In this document: positions 43,290 through 54,213 of the stretch, one piece after another
Position numbering within the stretch: position 1 is the stretch's first letter
Layout: each line of letters begins with the position of its first letter
From: Multifurca ochricompacta
Taxonomy: Eukaryota > Basidiomycota > Agaricomycetes > Russulales > Russulaceae
Length of the DNA: 64,000 bases
Assembly: GCA_022496185.1 (NCBI GenBank)
Contig: WTXG01000034.1
Span: 207,266 to 271,265, forward strand
Reading direction: 5' to 3'
Notes under the pieces: model-generated
Databases searched by the model: none
The model's input: only the letters and a program-made list of their open reading frames with translations
What the model was told of the DNA's origin: nothing
Made by a program: the position numbers and the translations under genes

Positions 43290-46200
43290 CCAATTCAGCT
43301 TCTCATTTCAGCATAAGTCCAAGTCCATTTACCATGGTTTCAAACGATGCTCTTGGTAGAGACTTGTAAGCCATCTGCCAGCATCTCACCTGTGGGGGTC
43401 GCACTAATCATTATGTGCGATTCATGTACCCCCTAATGCATGGTACTTGGAATATGCTTTGACCGCCTTCCTGTGACTGGGTTTAATGCCAAGTCCACGG
43501 CACCCTTTTGTCACAATGGAGTAGTATAGGGGAGGATACCTCATACCCTAGTTCCTCCATAAAAGTCCTGTACCACACTGCCTGATTTGCAGCCTCAGAA
43601 GGCTCATGTATTCGCTTCTGTGGTGGACTGTGCTACTGTTTTCTGCTTTCTGGACACCAGATATGCACCATTGCAAGAAAAACACGTAGCCTGAGGTAGA
43701 GTGGCAGTCCTCTTGATCTCCCCATGAGGAATCTGCAAAGCCATGAAGGCCACTCTCCCATTCCCTCCAGAATACGCAACTTGTAGTCTTGTACTATTAA
43801 GATACTTTAGACATATTTGCAAGTGCATATGATCTGAGAGGGATTGGAAGCGTATTGACTAAGGGCGCCACAGCAAAACTGATGTCAGGTCTGCTTCCAA
43901 TCTGCACCCATAGCAGAGACCCCATCAACTGTTGATACTTCTTTATTTCAGAAGTAGATGCCTGGCCTTCAAATTTGACCAGATGACATCAGCCCAGAGG
44001 GAAGAGGAGTATATACTCGGTTGGAATCCCTCATCCCAAACTTCTCAAATAGAAAAACGTAGGCTGCTTGGTCAATTCCAGTGTCTTATTAGGACGATCC
44101 CTGGTGATGTTAACTCCAAGGTATGACTGGATTTCTCCCAAGTCAGTCATCTCATATTATTAGATAGGATGACTTCAGCCACGTATTTATCATTGGAAGA
44201 TCCAAGTATAGTAATGTCATCTACATAGAGAATGACATAAAGTGAATCATCCCCCTCTTTTGATGAAACACATATACTCCTGCATCAGAGTAGTCTGATG
44301 AAGCCGAGCTCATTAAGAACTCCATGGAATGAAGATTCCATGCTCGGAGGCTTGTTTGAGGCCATATAATGCTTTTGTAGCCTACAAACTTTGGACTCTT
44401 GACCAGCAACGACGAAACCAACTGGTTGCTCCATATAAATTCCTCATCCAGATCGCCATGTAGGAATGCCAATTTGACATCCATCTGGTGGATTTCCCAA
44501 TCCTCTAGTGTAGCTAGTGCTAGTAAATCTAATGATTCAAATCTGGCGACTGGAGAGAAGTTCATCGAAGTCCACTCCTTCTACTTGGGTGAACCTTTTG
44601 CCACAAGCCTAGCACGAAACCGTCCATCTGGTTCAGTTAAAAACCCATTTGACTTGACAGCCTTTCTTCCTTTGGAGATCCTCAAGGTGCCACACATCAA
44701 GTTTATCTAAGGCATCAATCTCATATTTACATGCCTCAAGCCATTCACTGGCATGTCAGACTGCATTGCCTCCTGAAAAGTCAGGGGATCTCTATGAGAG
44801 ACTCCTGCGGCATTTAGCAATTCCATATGCCCAAGTCTGGAAGAACCCTGTACGAACTCAGCATTATCCTCATTATAAAATGAGGATCATGCGTGTGAAC
44901 GTTAGGACGGGCAGTATCAAGATCTAAATCTTCCTGCACAGCCCTGTCACATTGCTGAGAGTGTGACTTTCCCTAGTAAATACTGGTTGGGAAATTGCCA
45001 ACATTCTTCTTAGATGTCTCTTGGCATGGTCTTGGGGAGTTCAGATGGTTCCATGATTTGGATGGGGCGTCTGATAGATAGTTTGATCATGTGTATCAAG
45101 TCATTTCAGGTGTGGTAGGCTCAGGATTATTGAGGAGTTCCACTACCTCCTGTTCCTCAACCTCGGCTCCTTGTCTTCAGGACCTGAGAACTGTGGCTAT
45201 TGCTGGTTGAGGTGGACAGGCCTCTCAACTTCTAAACAAAAGGCGTAACTTTTCCTTTTGTTTCCCTTGCTGTCCTTGGCAAGGTTGATGGAAGGCCCTT
45301 CATCAAATGTCACATCTCTTGACAATACGAAGGATCGAGTATGCATATCCCAAAGAGATATCCTTAGATGGGTGCATACCGACAAAGACTGTCTCCCTGG
45401 CTTTTGATCCAGTTTACGTCTTTGTCCTCTGGACAGTGTAATAGGCTAAGCAGCCAAATATTTAAAGTAAGAAACATCTGGAATGTCCCCTTCCAGAAGT
45501 TCAAGCGGTGTCCTCCACTTGTTGAACGGATAGGTGTTCTATTGTATATGTGACAGGCTGTTTGCACTGCACATTCCCAGAAACCAAGGGAAAGACCAGC
45601 ATGAGCAGCATACTGGTAGCCTTTCCATAATGTTCTGTTGAACCTTTCAGCCCTTCCGTCTGTTGTGGGGAATATGGCATTGTCAATTTATGCTCATGCC
45701 AGCCTGCTCAAGTATGACTTCAGCTCCCTATTAACAAATTTGCCACCTCGTCTGTATGTAAGGTCTTTATTTCTTGTCTATTTATTTCCAAGAATGCCTT
45801 AATGTTACTGAAGACCGACATAAAATCACTTTTGCCTTCATAGCAACAACTAGAGCTGTCCTGCTAAAGTCATCTATGAAGTGGCGAAGTATAGGTTCCT
45901 TGAATCGAGGTACATTGCAGAGGACCAACTAGTCACTATGAATGACCTCCAAGGGTGCTGAAGCTCTCTTTTGAGAGGGAGGGAATGGAAGACGGTGTGA
46001 TTTCCCATTTCACAGCCATAACACGGCTTGTCTTCCACTTGGCTATTATCAATACTAAGGCCTTTTACAGCCTTAGGAGCATGTCTTTTGAGGGCCTCTT
46101 TTGACATATGACCCATGCGCAAATGCCAGGTATCAAGGCTACTTGATGCAGATTTGTGGGAAGCAGTATTTAAATTCTGCATAGTCTTCCCAAAGACCCA

Positions 46201-47516
46201 ATAGAGTCCTAAGCCTTGACACCTTCGCTATAATTGCATTATTGTACTTTATTTTGACCTCAGATGGAGAAAATTCCACTGAACCGCCTTTGTCTGTGAT
46301 GCAGCTTGTTGACAGTATTCTTCACTGCCAGGCATATAAAAGACATTATTTAACTCTAACTCATAATTATTTCGAGTTTTGAGTATGACTTTGCCTGTTC
46401 CTTGACTTGGACCACGGATCCATCACCATTGTCACCTGATGTCCCTTGTGTGGGAAATACTCAGAGAAATCTCTAAGTATGGTGTAAATGGGTGGTGGCT
46501 CCGCTGTCCATCATCCAAGGATTGCTGCCATCATCGACTTCTTGCGTATGTTCGGTCATCATATAAAGTGAAATGCGAGGTGTCTCATGCACCTCCTGTA
46601 TTCTGCCACTACCATTAACTACGGTAGCTACTTGTGTGGAGTTATTATGTACACTGGGGCCTTGCCCCTTCCTCTTGTTGCCCTTTTTGCCTGCATCAGC
46701 ATTGGCTCTGTCCTGTTTCCTTTGCCGACATTCATTAGCCTTGTGGCCCGGCTTCTGGCAATAGAAGCAGGTGACATCATTGGACGATGATGCACCTGCA
46801 GGAGGTGGCGTGAAGATACTTGTTTTTTTTTTGTTTTTGTTGACATGGGCTGCCTTGTTAAGGGCAGCCCCAACACCACTTCCTGCGGGCCGGCAGTCGG
46901 CTTTCCTCATTTAGGAACCTTTGTACAAGTCCTGAGGGGAAAGGCGGTCAGGAGGACCTGACGCCAGGATAGAGCCAGCAATGGCATTGTAGGATGGAGG
47001 TAGGGATTGGAGCAAATAAAGCTCAACTGGAGATCAGAGATCTCCATCCCATTTTCCTTGAGAGTACTCCTCACATCCAACACACGCTGCAACTGGGGTC
47101 TGAATGCTTTGCCCTCCTCAAGCGGAAGGAGGACACAGAACACCACAAGTTGTAGGTGGCCATGCTACCTACTGAGCCATAGAGCGATTCCAATGCTCAT
47201 ACTTGCATTGACAGCGGGTAAGTTCTGTCAGAGGCAATTTGGGAGTATGTTCTGGTGATGTACCATCACCAGAACTCCCATGAGGACTTCCTCCACTCTG
47301 TTCCACTCCAGGTACATGGCTCTGACCATTGTGCAAGCGCTTGGCGTACTCGTCATCCTTTTCTCCATCCTCTGGCTTGGGGGATTGAGGAATTCAGGGG
47401 CATCATGCGTGATGTGCCTCTTCATCCCATTGATCCTGAGCAGGGCAGTGAAGGACACGACCACTGCTGCCAGTTGGAGCCATCAAGTTTATCAAACTTG
47501 AAGTGGGGGGAAGACA
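43290..47516 (-). pseudogene. CopB3 gag-pol, broken by many frameshifts
   Basis: From the start near 47516 leftward: Gag (LDGSNWQ near 47490; INGMKRHITHDAPEF at 47430), zinc knuckle CFYCQKPGHKANEC near 46760, protease WMMDSGATTH near 46515, HHCC zinc site (WHLRMGHMS...CYGCEMGN) at 46120-46015, integrase fragments (YSPQQ near 45680, ACHIYNRTP near 45545), RT (FSPVARFESL, QMDVKLAFLHGDL at 44540-44460) and RNase H near 43830-43610. No segment stays in frame beyond about 145 codons. The lesions are nearly all single-base losses, unlike the TGA substitutions of the gypsy copies. Confidence 0.88.
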
Positions 47517-48456
47517 TGGAAGACATTGAGATGATTTAAGAAGTTTGATCCTGGTTCCAAGGAGCAGTTAGAACCAGTTGTCCAGGTCTCATTGAAGAGG
47601 GCCCGTCCAATCTGTGGCGCTATGCTTCAGAACTTAAGAAAGTCCTGCCTCTGATGTGCGACTTCTAAGTAGTATAGTAGGCTATCTAGCGCCATCTACA
47701 ACAAGTCCTAAGCCCACATCAGGGGACGTTGTGTAAATAGATGGGGAGTCATGTCATGGAGGAGCCAACCGCAAGTTCCACTAGAGACAAAGGGTATAGA
47801 GCCCTTCCTCTAGTGCTGGTGGTGGAGTCCATGATTAAGCCCTAGATGATTGGGGCCATGACTATAGTAGACTATTGGGTTTCCTCTGGTTGGGGCGAAC
47901 CCCCAATGAAAGCAGCGGGTACTTCTGCCCAGAGACGAGACCCTCTAGCTACTGTGTAAATACTATAGTAGTTCAAGCCTACTTGTATCGAGCCCAAGCG
48001 TCATGGGAGTGACTACCCATGCCTTGTTCTAGACCCTAAACTCTACCTGCAGGTTGCTAAACCTGGCTTACGGATCGAGCCAAGCATTGACTGAACCTAT
48101 AGCCCCAAGCCTTCTGGGCAAGTGGCCTACTAAGTCTATGGATGGACGAAAACCCAGCTACAACTATGAATACTATTTACTTAGAGCGCACATGAGGAAC
48201 TTAAGGCGTTTCACCCGCTTAGGGTCCCTCATCACCTTTTGCAAGAATCCCCTGAGGGACTAGCCAGACAGATCAAGGTGGGCACATAAAGCGCACCACC
48301 TTGTGGACAGTTAAGGGCAAAGAGAGAAAAGAATTGAAGCTCACAAAGAAGACTGATTGGGAAAGGAGTCTTGAAGCTTGTGTGAGCTTGAAGAAAGTGT
48401 GGACTGATCAAAAAGTGAAGTAACAGATCAGTAAAGCATGCCCAGGGCCCATAACC
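47517..48456 (-). other. CopB3 5' leader with primer-binding site at 48445-48456
   Basis: Aligned with the CopB4 leader (54922-55849) along its length. It contains a conserved CTAGGGCTTAATCATGGACTCCACCACC-like stretch also found in the CopA leaders. No gene. Confidence 0.7.
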
Positions 48457-48954
48457 TGTAGAACAGGCATGAGGCGCAGCATACTGACTGTAGGTGTTAG
48501 TTAAGACTAGACGAAGACAAGTTACTTCAGAGATAGAAGAAACTCTATTGTACTATACTACACACCTAGACGAAGACAAGTTCTATATACAGAGTTAGTC
48601 TCAAGGTAGTGATGATAGTAGAGAGGACAACTTACACTTCAGAGATAGAAGAAACTCTGAAGTGTAAGAGACAAAACAGACATCCTTATATACAACTCAA
48701 GGATGGTCTGTGCACTGGGAATAAGTCCACAAGTGCCGGTCAAAGACCAAACAACAAACATGAGGGAGAAAGGCCATTGGCCACTACAGAAATCACATGT
48801 TACATGGTACATCAGTCAGCTACTGCGGAATGTGAGAAGAAAGTAATAAAGATAATGTAAAAGTCCGAAACTCCGGTATCTAATCTAATCTACAAAGTAG
48901 CTAATCTAATCACCTGATGCCTGAAGCATCACCGAACATCTTCTGTGTTCAACA
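48457..48954 (-). repeat. LTR-B (variant), 5' LTR of CopB3
   Basis: 498 bp. On the element strand it has TATATAAGGA near 48690, an 11-bp perfect stem with a 10-nt loop (48665-48634) and a 53-nt intron-like segment (48635-48583: GTAAGTTG, GAGACTAACTC, TATATAG). Confidence 0.9.
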
Positions 48955-49257
48955 GAGGGTTGGGGGTGGGGTCAGGGAGTTGTGTGGCAATTGTAGACAT
49001 GGTAATGGGGTGGACAGTGTCGGTAGCTTGTGTGGATATCTGGGGAGTTGCTAATGCAGGGGCTCTGATTGTAGCAATCTCTGGTGCAACCTGGGTAGCA
49101 ATAGCTAATGCTGGTGCATCATCGTTCTGTTCTTGTTCTATGTACTCTTCTTCAGAGTTGGTGACAATGGCCAGGGGGTTCTCCCTCCATGGTCCTAATC
49201 CAAATTCTAGTGGAGCAGGTCCTGTAGTGACCCAAGAGTGTCATTGTTCTGAGTATT
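48955..49257 (-). pseudogene. Gyp2 gag, N-terminal part
   Basis: Matches the acidic N-terminal Gag region of Gyp1 (EFGLGPWRE, IVTNSEEEYIE, ALAIAT, EIATIRAPALATPQ). An in-frame TGA before HSWVTT is shared with Gyp1. Cut by the solo LTR-G at 49257. Confidence 0.82.
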
Positions 49258-49838
49258 TGTTATGTCCGGTGCAGGACGTTCCACACGACTTGTGTGACAG
49301 CGTAATTCGTGGAGTCAGATAAGAAACCAATAAGGCTCCTTGGAGTGTAAGGGGGGTGAGTCAAGGTCAAAGGGACGCTTCCCTAAGACGATGTTGAGCG
49401 GAGAAGTGCCAAAAGCACTTGAGACAACTGAGTCAGAGATCAAAGGGGATGTCCAGAAGACAGGCACCGATGTATTCAATAAGTCAAGTCTGAGTCTACA
49501 GGGTAGCTACAGCGGACTTACAGTAGCCCACAAAACCGTTCCAATGTTTGGCCACCCTGAAGAGATTGACCTACCACACAATGAGAATAATTTCCAAAAT
49601 TAGTAGAAATTAGTAGATGATAGTGTAGCATCTCAGCTTCAATTAGAGCCTATAATAATGTCCATTGGATCAGTGGTTCATGATATATAAAATGTTTTGT
49701 GAGGCATTATCATTGGAACGGTTTTGTGGCCAACATGTGAGATGACAAAACCGGTATCTGGTGGTCATGGGAATGCATTGACAGTCATGTGACAATGTTT
49801 AATAAGTTGAACACACACCAAATAATCATCAAGAACAC

Positions 49839-50218
49839 TTGCTTCTTACCATGCATGCCCTCTCTGCTGCCAAAAGGACTCACATCATCTCCCTCCTCAC
49901 TTCAGGCAAATCTGCCCATAAAGTGTCAACTATGACTGGCCATGGCACTATTATCATCTCAAGATGGGTCATAAATACTGCCCTTACCATCCCAAGTCAA
50001 ATGGAGGGAGACCAAGGAAGCTGACAGAGAGAAATGCTCAGCATGCTGTTTGCCTTATCTCCTCTGGCAGGGCAGACACAGATGTGGAAGTGACTAGAGC
50101 ACTTCAGAAGTTGTTAATGGGTTCCTCTATCAACATAATATGCCCATCCATCCTCCCATCAAGTTTTCAAGCCATAACTGGCCCCTCCCATATCATACAC
50201 CCCCATTCCATCATAAGT
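49839..50218 (+). pseudogene. Tc1-like transposase, N-terminal fragment (left arm)
   Basis: ATG at 49839 opens 61 codons (LSAAKRTHIISLLTSGKSAH...MTGHGTIIISRW), the first helix-turn-helix of Tc1 transposases. It continues after a one-base frame change as CPYHPKSNGGRPRKLTERN with an RPRKLT motif like that between the two DNA-binding subdomains, then RNAQHAVCLISSGRADTDVE. The catalytic DDE domain is absent. Confidence 0.8.
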
Positions 50219-50436
50219 GCAATAGGCCACAAAACCAATCCAATGACATTGCTACACAAAACATTTTATATATCATGAACCACTGACCCAATTGACATCA
50301 GTATAGGCTCTAAGTGACACTTAGATGATACAATATCATCTACCAATTTCTACTAATTTTGGAAATTATTCCTATGGTGTGGTTGGTCAATCTCTTCAGG
50401 ATGGTTAAACATTGGAATGGTTTTGTGGGTTACTGT
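50219..50436 (-). repeat. Central terminal-repeat unit of the Tc1 foldback
   Basis: On the minus strand it begins CAGTAACCCACAAAACC and ends near GGCCTATTGCACT. It resembles the outer 211-bp units but with more differences, and is bounded by TA on both sides (CCATCATA / TATGATGG). It could be an independent MITE or a shared inner end. Confidence 0.7.
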
Positions 50437-50812
50437 ATGATGGAATGGGGGTGTATGATATGGGAGGGGCCAGTTATGGCTTGAAAACTTGATGGGAGGA
50501 TGGATGGGCATATTATGTTGATAGAGGAACCCATTAACAACTTCTGAAGTGCTCTAGTCACTTCCACATCTGTGTCTGCCCTGCCAGAGGAGATAAGGCA
50601 AACAGCATGCTGAGCATTTCTCTCTGTCAGCTTCCTTGGTCTCCCTCCATTTGACTTGGGATGGTAAGGGCAGTATTTATGACCCATCTTGAGATGATAA
50701 TAGTGCTATGGCCAGTCATAGTTGACACTTTATGGGCAGATTTGCCTGAAGTGAGGAGGGAGATGATGTGAGTCCTTTTGGCAGCAGAGAGGGCATGCAT
50801 GGTAAGAAGCAA
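50437..50812 (-). pseudogene. Tc1-like transposase, N-terminal fragment (right arm)
   Basis: Mirror copy of the left-arm fragment, ATG at 50812. One visible change is MTGHSTIII in place of MTGHGTIII. Same frame break and same truncation point as the left arm, so both were copied after the deletion arose. Confidence 0.8.
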
Positions 50813-51454
50813 GTGTTCTTGATGATTATTTGGTGTGTGTTCAACTTATTAAACATTGTCACATGACTGTCAATGCATTCCCATGACCACCAGATACCGG
50901 TTTTGTCATCTCACATGTTGGCCACAAAACCGTTCCAATGATAATGCCTCACAAAACATTTTATATATCATGAACCACTGATCCAATGGACATTATTATA
51001 GACTCTAATTGAAGCTGAGATGCTACACTATCATCTACTAATTTCTACTAATTTTGGAAATTATTCTCATTGTGTGGTAGGTCAATCTCTTCAGGGTGGC
51101 CAAACATTGGAACGGTTTTGTGGGCTACTGTATATACGTAACTCAGTGGGCGTCTACGAGATAAGAGTACCAAGTCAGATGGGCCCAAATATACGAAAGC
51201 GGAGGGCGTAAAGCCTAGCTTCTGATAGGGTACTAAGTAAGTGTCCGATCTTAAGATAAGGAGATAAAGAGATAAGGAAGCAATCATAAGCAAACGACGT
51301 GTCAACAGATGTAAACTGAGTCACAGGGATGGGAGCAGGGCACGTGAGGGGTCCCACGATGGAGATGTGATCGAGAAGTGTAAAGTAGGCGGCAAGGAGT
51401 GGTCGTCGTTGGGTAGCAGAAAGAAAATGGGGACAGACGGCAGAGGTTGTAACA

Positions 51455-51680
51455 GTATTGGATATGATACCAAACTCTTTTCTTGTTGTCGTATTCTACT
51501 GGTTGGTATCTTCTGTTGTGATAGACATAGTATCCAAACTCAGTTTCAAAGTCTTTCCAGATGGCAGAGCCAAGTGTCTGTTGTGAAAGATTATTCTTGT
51601 CTCTGCAGTCAATGAGCTCTTCTTTGAACAAGGTTTGACTGCAGCTGGAAGAAGCCACAATGGGAGGAGACTTGACTTGA
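51455..51680 (-). pseudogene. Gyp2 leader and pre-gag ORF
   Basis: Encodes the same short segment as Gyp1 23365-23566 (KEELIDCRDKNNLSQQTLG, FETEFGYYVYHNRRYQP, NKKRVWY). The first about 30 bp inside the LTR (TCAAGTCAAGTCTC on the element strand) equal those of Gyp1 and should include the primer-binding site, which I could not assign to a tRNA. Confidence 0.65.
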
Positions 51681-52272
51681 TGTTATGTCCAGTGCAGGAC
51701 GTTCCACATGACTTGTGTGATAGTGTATTGTTCAGAATCAGATAAGAAACCAACAAGGCTTCTTGGAGTTCAGGTGGAATGAGCCAAAGTCAAAGGGGCT
51801 GTTCCCTAAGACAATGTTGAGCAGAAAGGTGTCAGAAACACCAAGAGGAATGAGTCAGAGATCCAACAGGAAATGTCCAGAAGACAAGCACTGATGTATT
51901 CAATAAGTTGAGTCTGAGGTCTACAATGTAGTTACAGCAGACTTATATATGTAATTGAATGAGCATCTAAAGATAAGATAATGCGGAGTCATGTGGGCCT
52001 GAATATACAAAAGCAGAGGGCATAGAGCCGAGCTTCTGATAGGGAATTAAGTAAGTGTCTGGTCATAAAGATAAAGATAAGAGATATGAGATAAGAGGTC
52101 AATCATAAGCAAAGTGGCGCAAACAAGGATAAAGGTGATCACGGGGAAGGGAGCAGGGCATGTGACAGGTCCCAAGAAGGGGACATAATCAAGAAGTGTA
52201 GCATAGGGGGACAGGCAGGATTGTCGCTGGGGATCATGAAGAAAAGTGGCTCGCTAGGCAGGGATCGTAACA
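51681..52272 (-). repeat. LTR-G, 5' LTR of Gyp2
   Basis: 592 bp, TGTTATGTCCAG...GATCGTAACA. Close to the 3' copy at 34865-35455; many differences are CG/TG or CG/CA. Confidence 0.92.
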
Positions 52273-52405
52273 CGGTGGCTGCATATAGTGATCCGCTCAC
52301 ATATTGGGAGGTGATGAAGTCAGACTACACTAGCAACTGGCAGGACACATGCCAATATGAAATGGACACACTAGCCAAGAATGGAACTTGGATGCTAGTG
52401 GACTT
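52273..52405 (+). pseudogene. CopC pol, start of reverse transcriptase
   Basis: Reads YSDPLTYWEVMKSDYTSN then WQDTCQYEMDTLAKNGTW, matching copia RT (YRDPLTFKEAMESDNASDW in CopA2). It continues CopC across the Gyp2 insertion (34864 to 52273). Ends where an LTR-B begins; the rest of CopC is not in the window. Confidence 0.85.
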
Positions 52406-52476
52406 TGTGAAACAGGCATGGTGCACAGCATACTGACTGTAGGTGTTAGCATGTAAGGCTAGAAAGACAAGTTATA
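52406..52476 (+). repeat. LTR-B fragment (first 71 bp)
   Basis: TGTGAAACAGGCATGG... up to ACAAGTTATA, then interrupted by an LTR-G piece. Confidence 0.8.
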
Positions 52477-52777
52477 TGTTACAACCTTTGCTGAGTAACC
52501 CCATTTTCTTCACTCTTCCCAACGAGAACCCTGCCTTACTGCCCACTCTGCATTTCTTGATTATGTCCCCATCCTGGGACCCGTCATGTGCTTTGCTCCC
52601 ATCCCTGTGACTTGCTTTGTACTTGTTGACCTGACATTTACCTATGTTTGATCCCTTATCGCTTATCTTCTTATCTTTATGACCAGACACTTAATTCCCT
52701 ATCAGAAGCTCGGCTTTATGCTGTCCACTTTTGTATATTTGGGCCCACTTGACTCCATATCCTAATCTCGTAGACAC
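52477..52777 (+). repeat. LTR-G fragment (about half)
   Basis: TGTTACAACC... follows LTR-G in the Gyp1 orientation through CCCTATCAGAAGC and GGGCCCACTTGACTCC, then stops at 52777. Strongly diverged, so an older copy. Confidence 0.8.
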
Positions 52778-53280
52778 TGTGAAACAGGCATGTGCGCAGC
52801 ATACTGACTGTGAAGTTAGCGGGTTAGGCTAGAAAGACAAGTTATACTTCAGAGGAGAAGACAACTCTGTTACTCTATACTACACACCTAGAAAGACAAG
52901 TTATCTACAGGAGACGGTTAGTCAAAGGTAAGGTAGTTAGTAGAGTGGATGGAACTTACACTTCAGAGGAGAAGACAACTCTGAAGTGTAAGAGACGAAA
53001 CAGACACCCTTATATACTCTATGAAGGGATGGTCTGTGCACTGGGAATAAGTCCACAAGTGCCGGACAGAGTCCAAACAATAAACAGAGGGAGAAAGGCT
53101 ATTGGCCACTACAGAAATCACATGTTACATGGTGCATCAGTCAGCTACTGCGGAATGTGAGAAAGAAAGTAATAAAGATAATGTAAAAGTCCGAAACTCC
53201 GGTATCTAATCTAATCTACAAAGTAGCTAATCTAATCACCTGATGCCTGAAGCATCACCGAACATCTTCTGTGTTCAACA
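52778..53280 (+). repeat. LTR-B, full length
   Basis: 503 bp, TGTGAAACAGGC...GTGTTCAACA. Nearly identical to the CopB4 LTR at 54423-54921 but inverted. No direct duplication at its flanks (gacac / agccc), so it may be one end of a rearranged or deleted copy rather than a simple solo LTR. Confidence 0.88.
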
Positions 53281-54213
53281 AGCCCCCATGAATTACTCCT
53301 TGGCTTCCGTCCTAGTCCCCCAAACTCCAAAATTACCACCCCAATCCCCACCTTATCAGATCGCCTCGCTTCTATTCTCTCTGCCCGTCGTCTCGCATCC
53401 AAAGTTCTGGAACAACTGACACCTCTAACACCATCTTTCTCCCTCCATGATCAGGTCTGGCTTGAAGGTAAGCATATCTCCTCCCTCTTCCCATCCCAAA
53501 AGCTCGCCCCCCGCCGCCATGGACCCTTCACGATCACCCGCGTTATATCTCCCGTTGCCTTCGAACTTGCCCTCCCTCCTTCCCTAAAGATTCACAATGT
53601 TTTCCATGCCTCCCTTCTCTCCCCATACATCACCACCTCTGCATATGGCCCATCCCCGCCTCGACCCCCTCCTGTCCTGGTTCATGGCACCGAGGAAGTT
53701 GAAATCGACTGTGTCATTGGCCACCGCCGCTCAGGCCGCCTAGGCTGCCTCCAGTTTCTCCTTTGCTGGAAGGGGTTCCCATCCTCTGACAATGAATGGG
53801 TCGATTATCGTCATATTCATGCTGATGACCTCATTCATGACTACCTTTCCACCCTTCCCCCTTCCCTTGCTGCTGCCCTTCCTGTTCGTAGTCTCACAAA
53901 CCTTACAATGGGAGGTAATTCACCTTCAAAACCCTCACCCCGCCTTTTTATTCGCATACCCCCGAGAAAGCCTATAAAGTCCACACCCCCACCAATATCC
54001 GCATCCGATGAAAAATGCATTCGCCATATCGCCCCACTCCCAACCCAGACCTTTGCCACATACAACTCCATTGAAATGGCTCAAAAAACCCTCCTTACAC
54101 AACGCTGCCTAAACAAAGCAGCCGCTGCCCATCATCTCACCCCTGTTTTAATTGCACAGTATCTAAGAACACCTAGAGTTCGTCAAGGGACTTCGAACCT
54201 TAGCGAGAGGTAA
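53281..54213 (+). CDS. GypY pol C-terminus: integrase end and chromodomain (310 open codons)
   Basis: Open from the LTR-B junction to TAA at 54211-54213. It reads HELLLGFRP, DRLASILSARRLASKVLEQL, HDQVWLEGKHISSLFP, KLAPRRHGPF and IHNVFHASLLSPY, all integrase C-terminal signatures. A chromodomain follows (EEVEIDCVIGHRRS...FLLCWKGFPSSDNEWVDY), then an about 100-residue tail of unknown role. No stop or frameshift, and a marked C/T-rich, G-poor plus strand unlike the other gypsy copies. The N-terminal part of pol is missing, so it is a remnant of a different family. Confidence 0.82.
   Translation, partial: SPHELLLGFRPSPPNSKITTPIPTLSDRLASILSARRLASKVLEQLTPLTPSFSLHDQVWLEGKHISSLFPSQKLAPRRHGPFTITRVISPVAFELALPPSLKIHNVFHASLLSPYITTSAYGPSPPRPPPVLVHGTEEVEIDCVIGHRRSGRLGCLQFLLCWKGFPSSDNEWVDYRHIHADDLIHDYLSTLPPSLAAALPVRSLTNLTMGGNSPSKPSPRLFIRIPPRKPIKSTPPPISASDEKCIRHIAPLPTQTFATYNSIEMAQKTLLTQRCLNKAAAAHHLTPVLIAQYLRTPRVRQGTSNLSER

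Larger units (their letters stand above)
42547..48954 (-). mobile_element. CopB3: Ty1/copia element, LTR-B subfamily, dense small deletions
   Basis: LTRs at 42547-43040 and 48457-48954, flanked by gagg (or agagg if the terminal A is shared). Internal sequence matches CopA2/CopB4 across gag-pol, with primer-binding site GGTTATGGGCCC at 48456-48445. The coding part has one-base deletions roughly every 50-100 bp, yet the two LTRs are about 97-98 % alike and themselves differ largely by single-base indels. Inserted in Gyp2 gag. Confidence 0.92.
49521..51130. mobile_element. Tc1/mariner-like foldback element, 1610-bp palindrome
   Basis: Flanked by the TA duplication (49519-49520, 51131-51132) in LTR-G. 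Outer ends CAGTAGCCCACAAAACCG are perfect inverted repeats. The two arms (49521-50218 and 50437-51130) are nearly identical in inverted orientation with a few substitutions. Each arm carries an about 211-bp terminal unit and the start of a Tc1-type transposase. The centre (50219-50436) is a diverged copy of that terminal unit, also flanked by TA. It looks like two mirrored, internally deleted Tc1 elements sharing one inner end. Non-autonomous. Confidence 0.88.
49258..51454 (-). repeat. Solo LTR-G inserted in Gyp2, split by a Tc1-like element
   Basis: TGTTATGTCCGG...GGTTGTAACA, target duplication gtatt (49253-49257, 51455-51459). Without the insertion at 49521-51130 it is about 587 bp, as expected for LTR-G. 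Confidence 0.92.
34865..52272 (-). mobile_element. Gyp2: decayed Ty3/gypsy element carrying four nested insertions
   Basis: LTR-G copies at 34865-35455 (3') and 51681-52272 (5'). Flanking 5-mers tggtg/cggtg match except one C/T, consistent with a decayed target duplication in CopC. Inside: ORF3, pol and gag remnants, a hAT-like element, CopB3, a solo LTR-G and a Tc1-like foldback inside that LTR. Relative to Gyp3 it has lost many CpG sites and has frequent stops and indels. Confidence 0.9.

Noticed and set aside
52945..53160. Identical 71-codon ORFs at 52945-53160 and 54543-54758
   Set aside because: Both are within LTR-B copies in inverted orientation; chance frames in repeated DNA.
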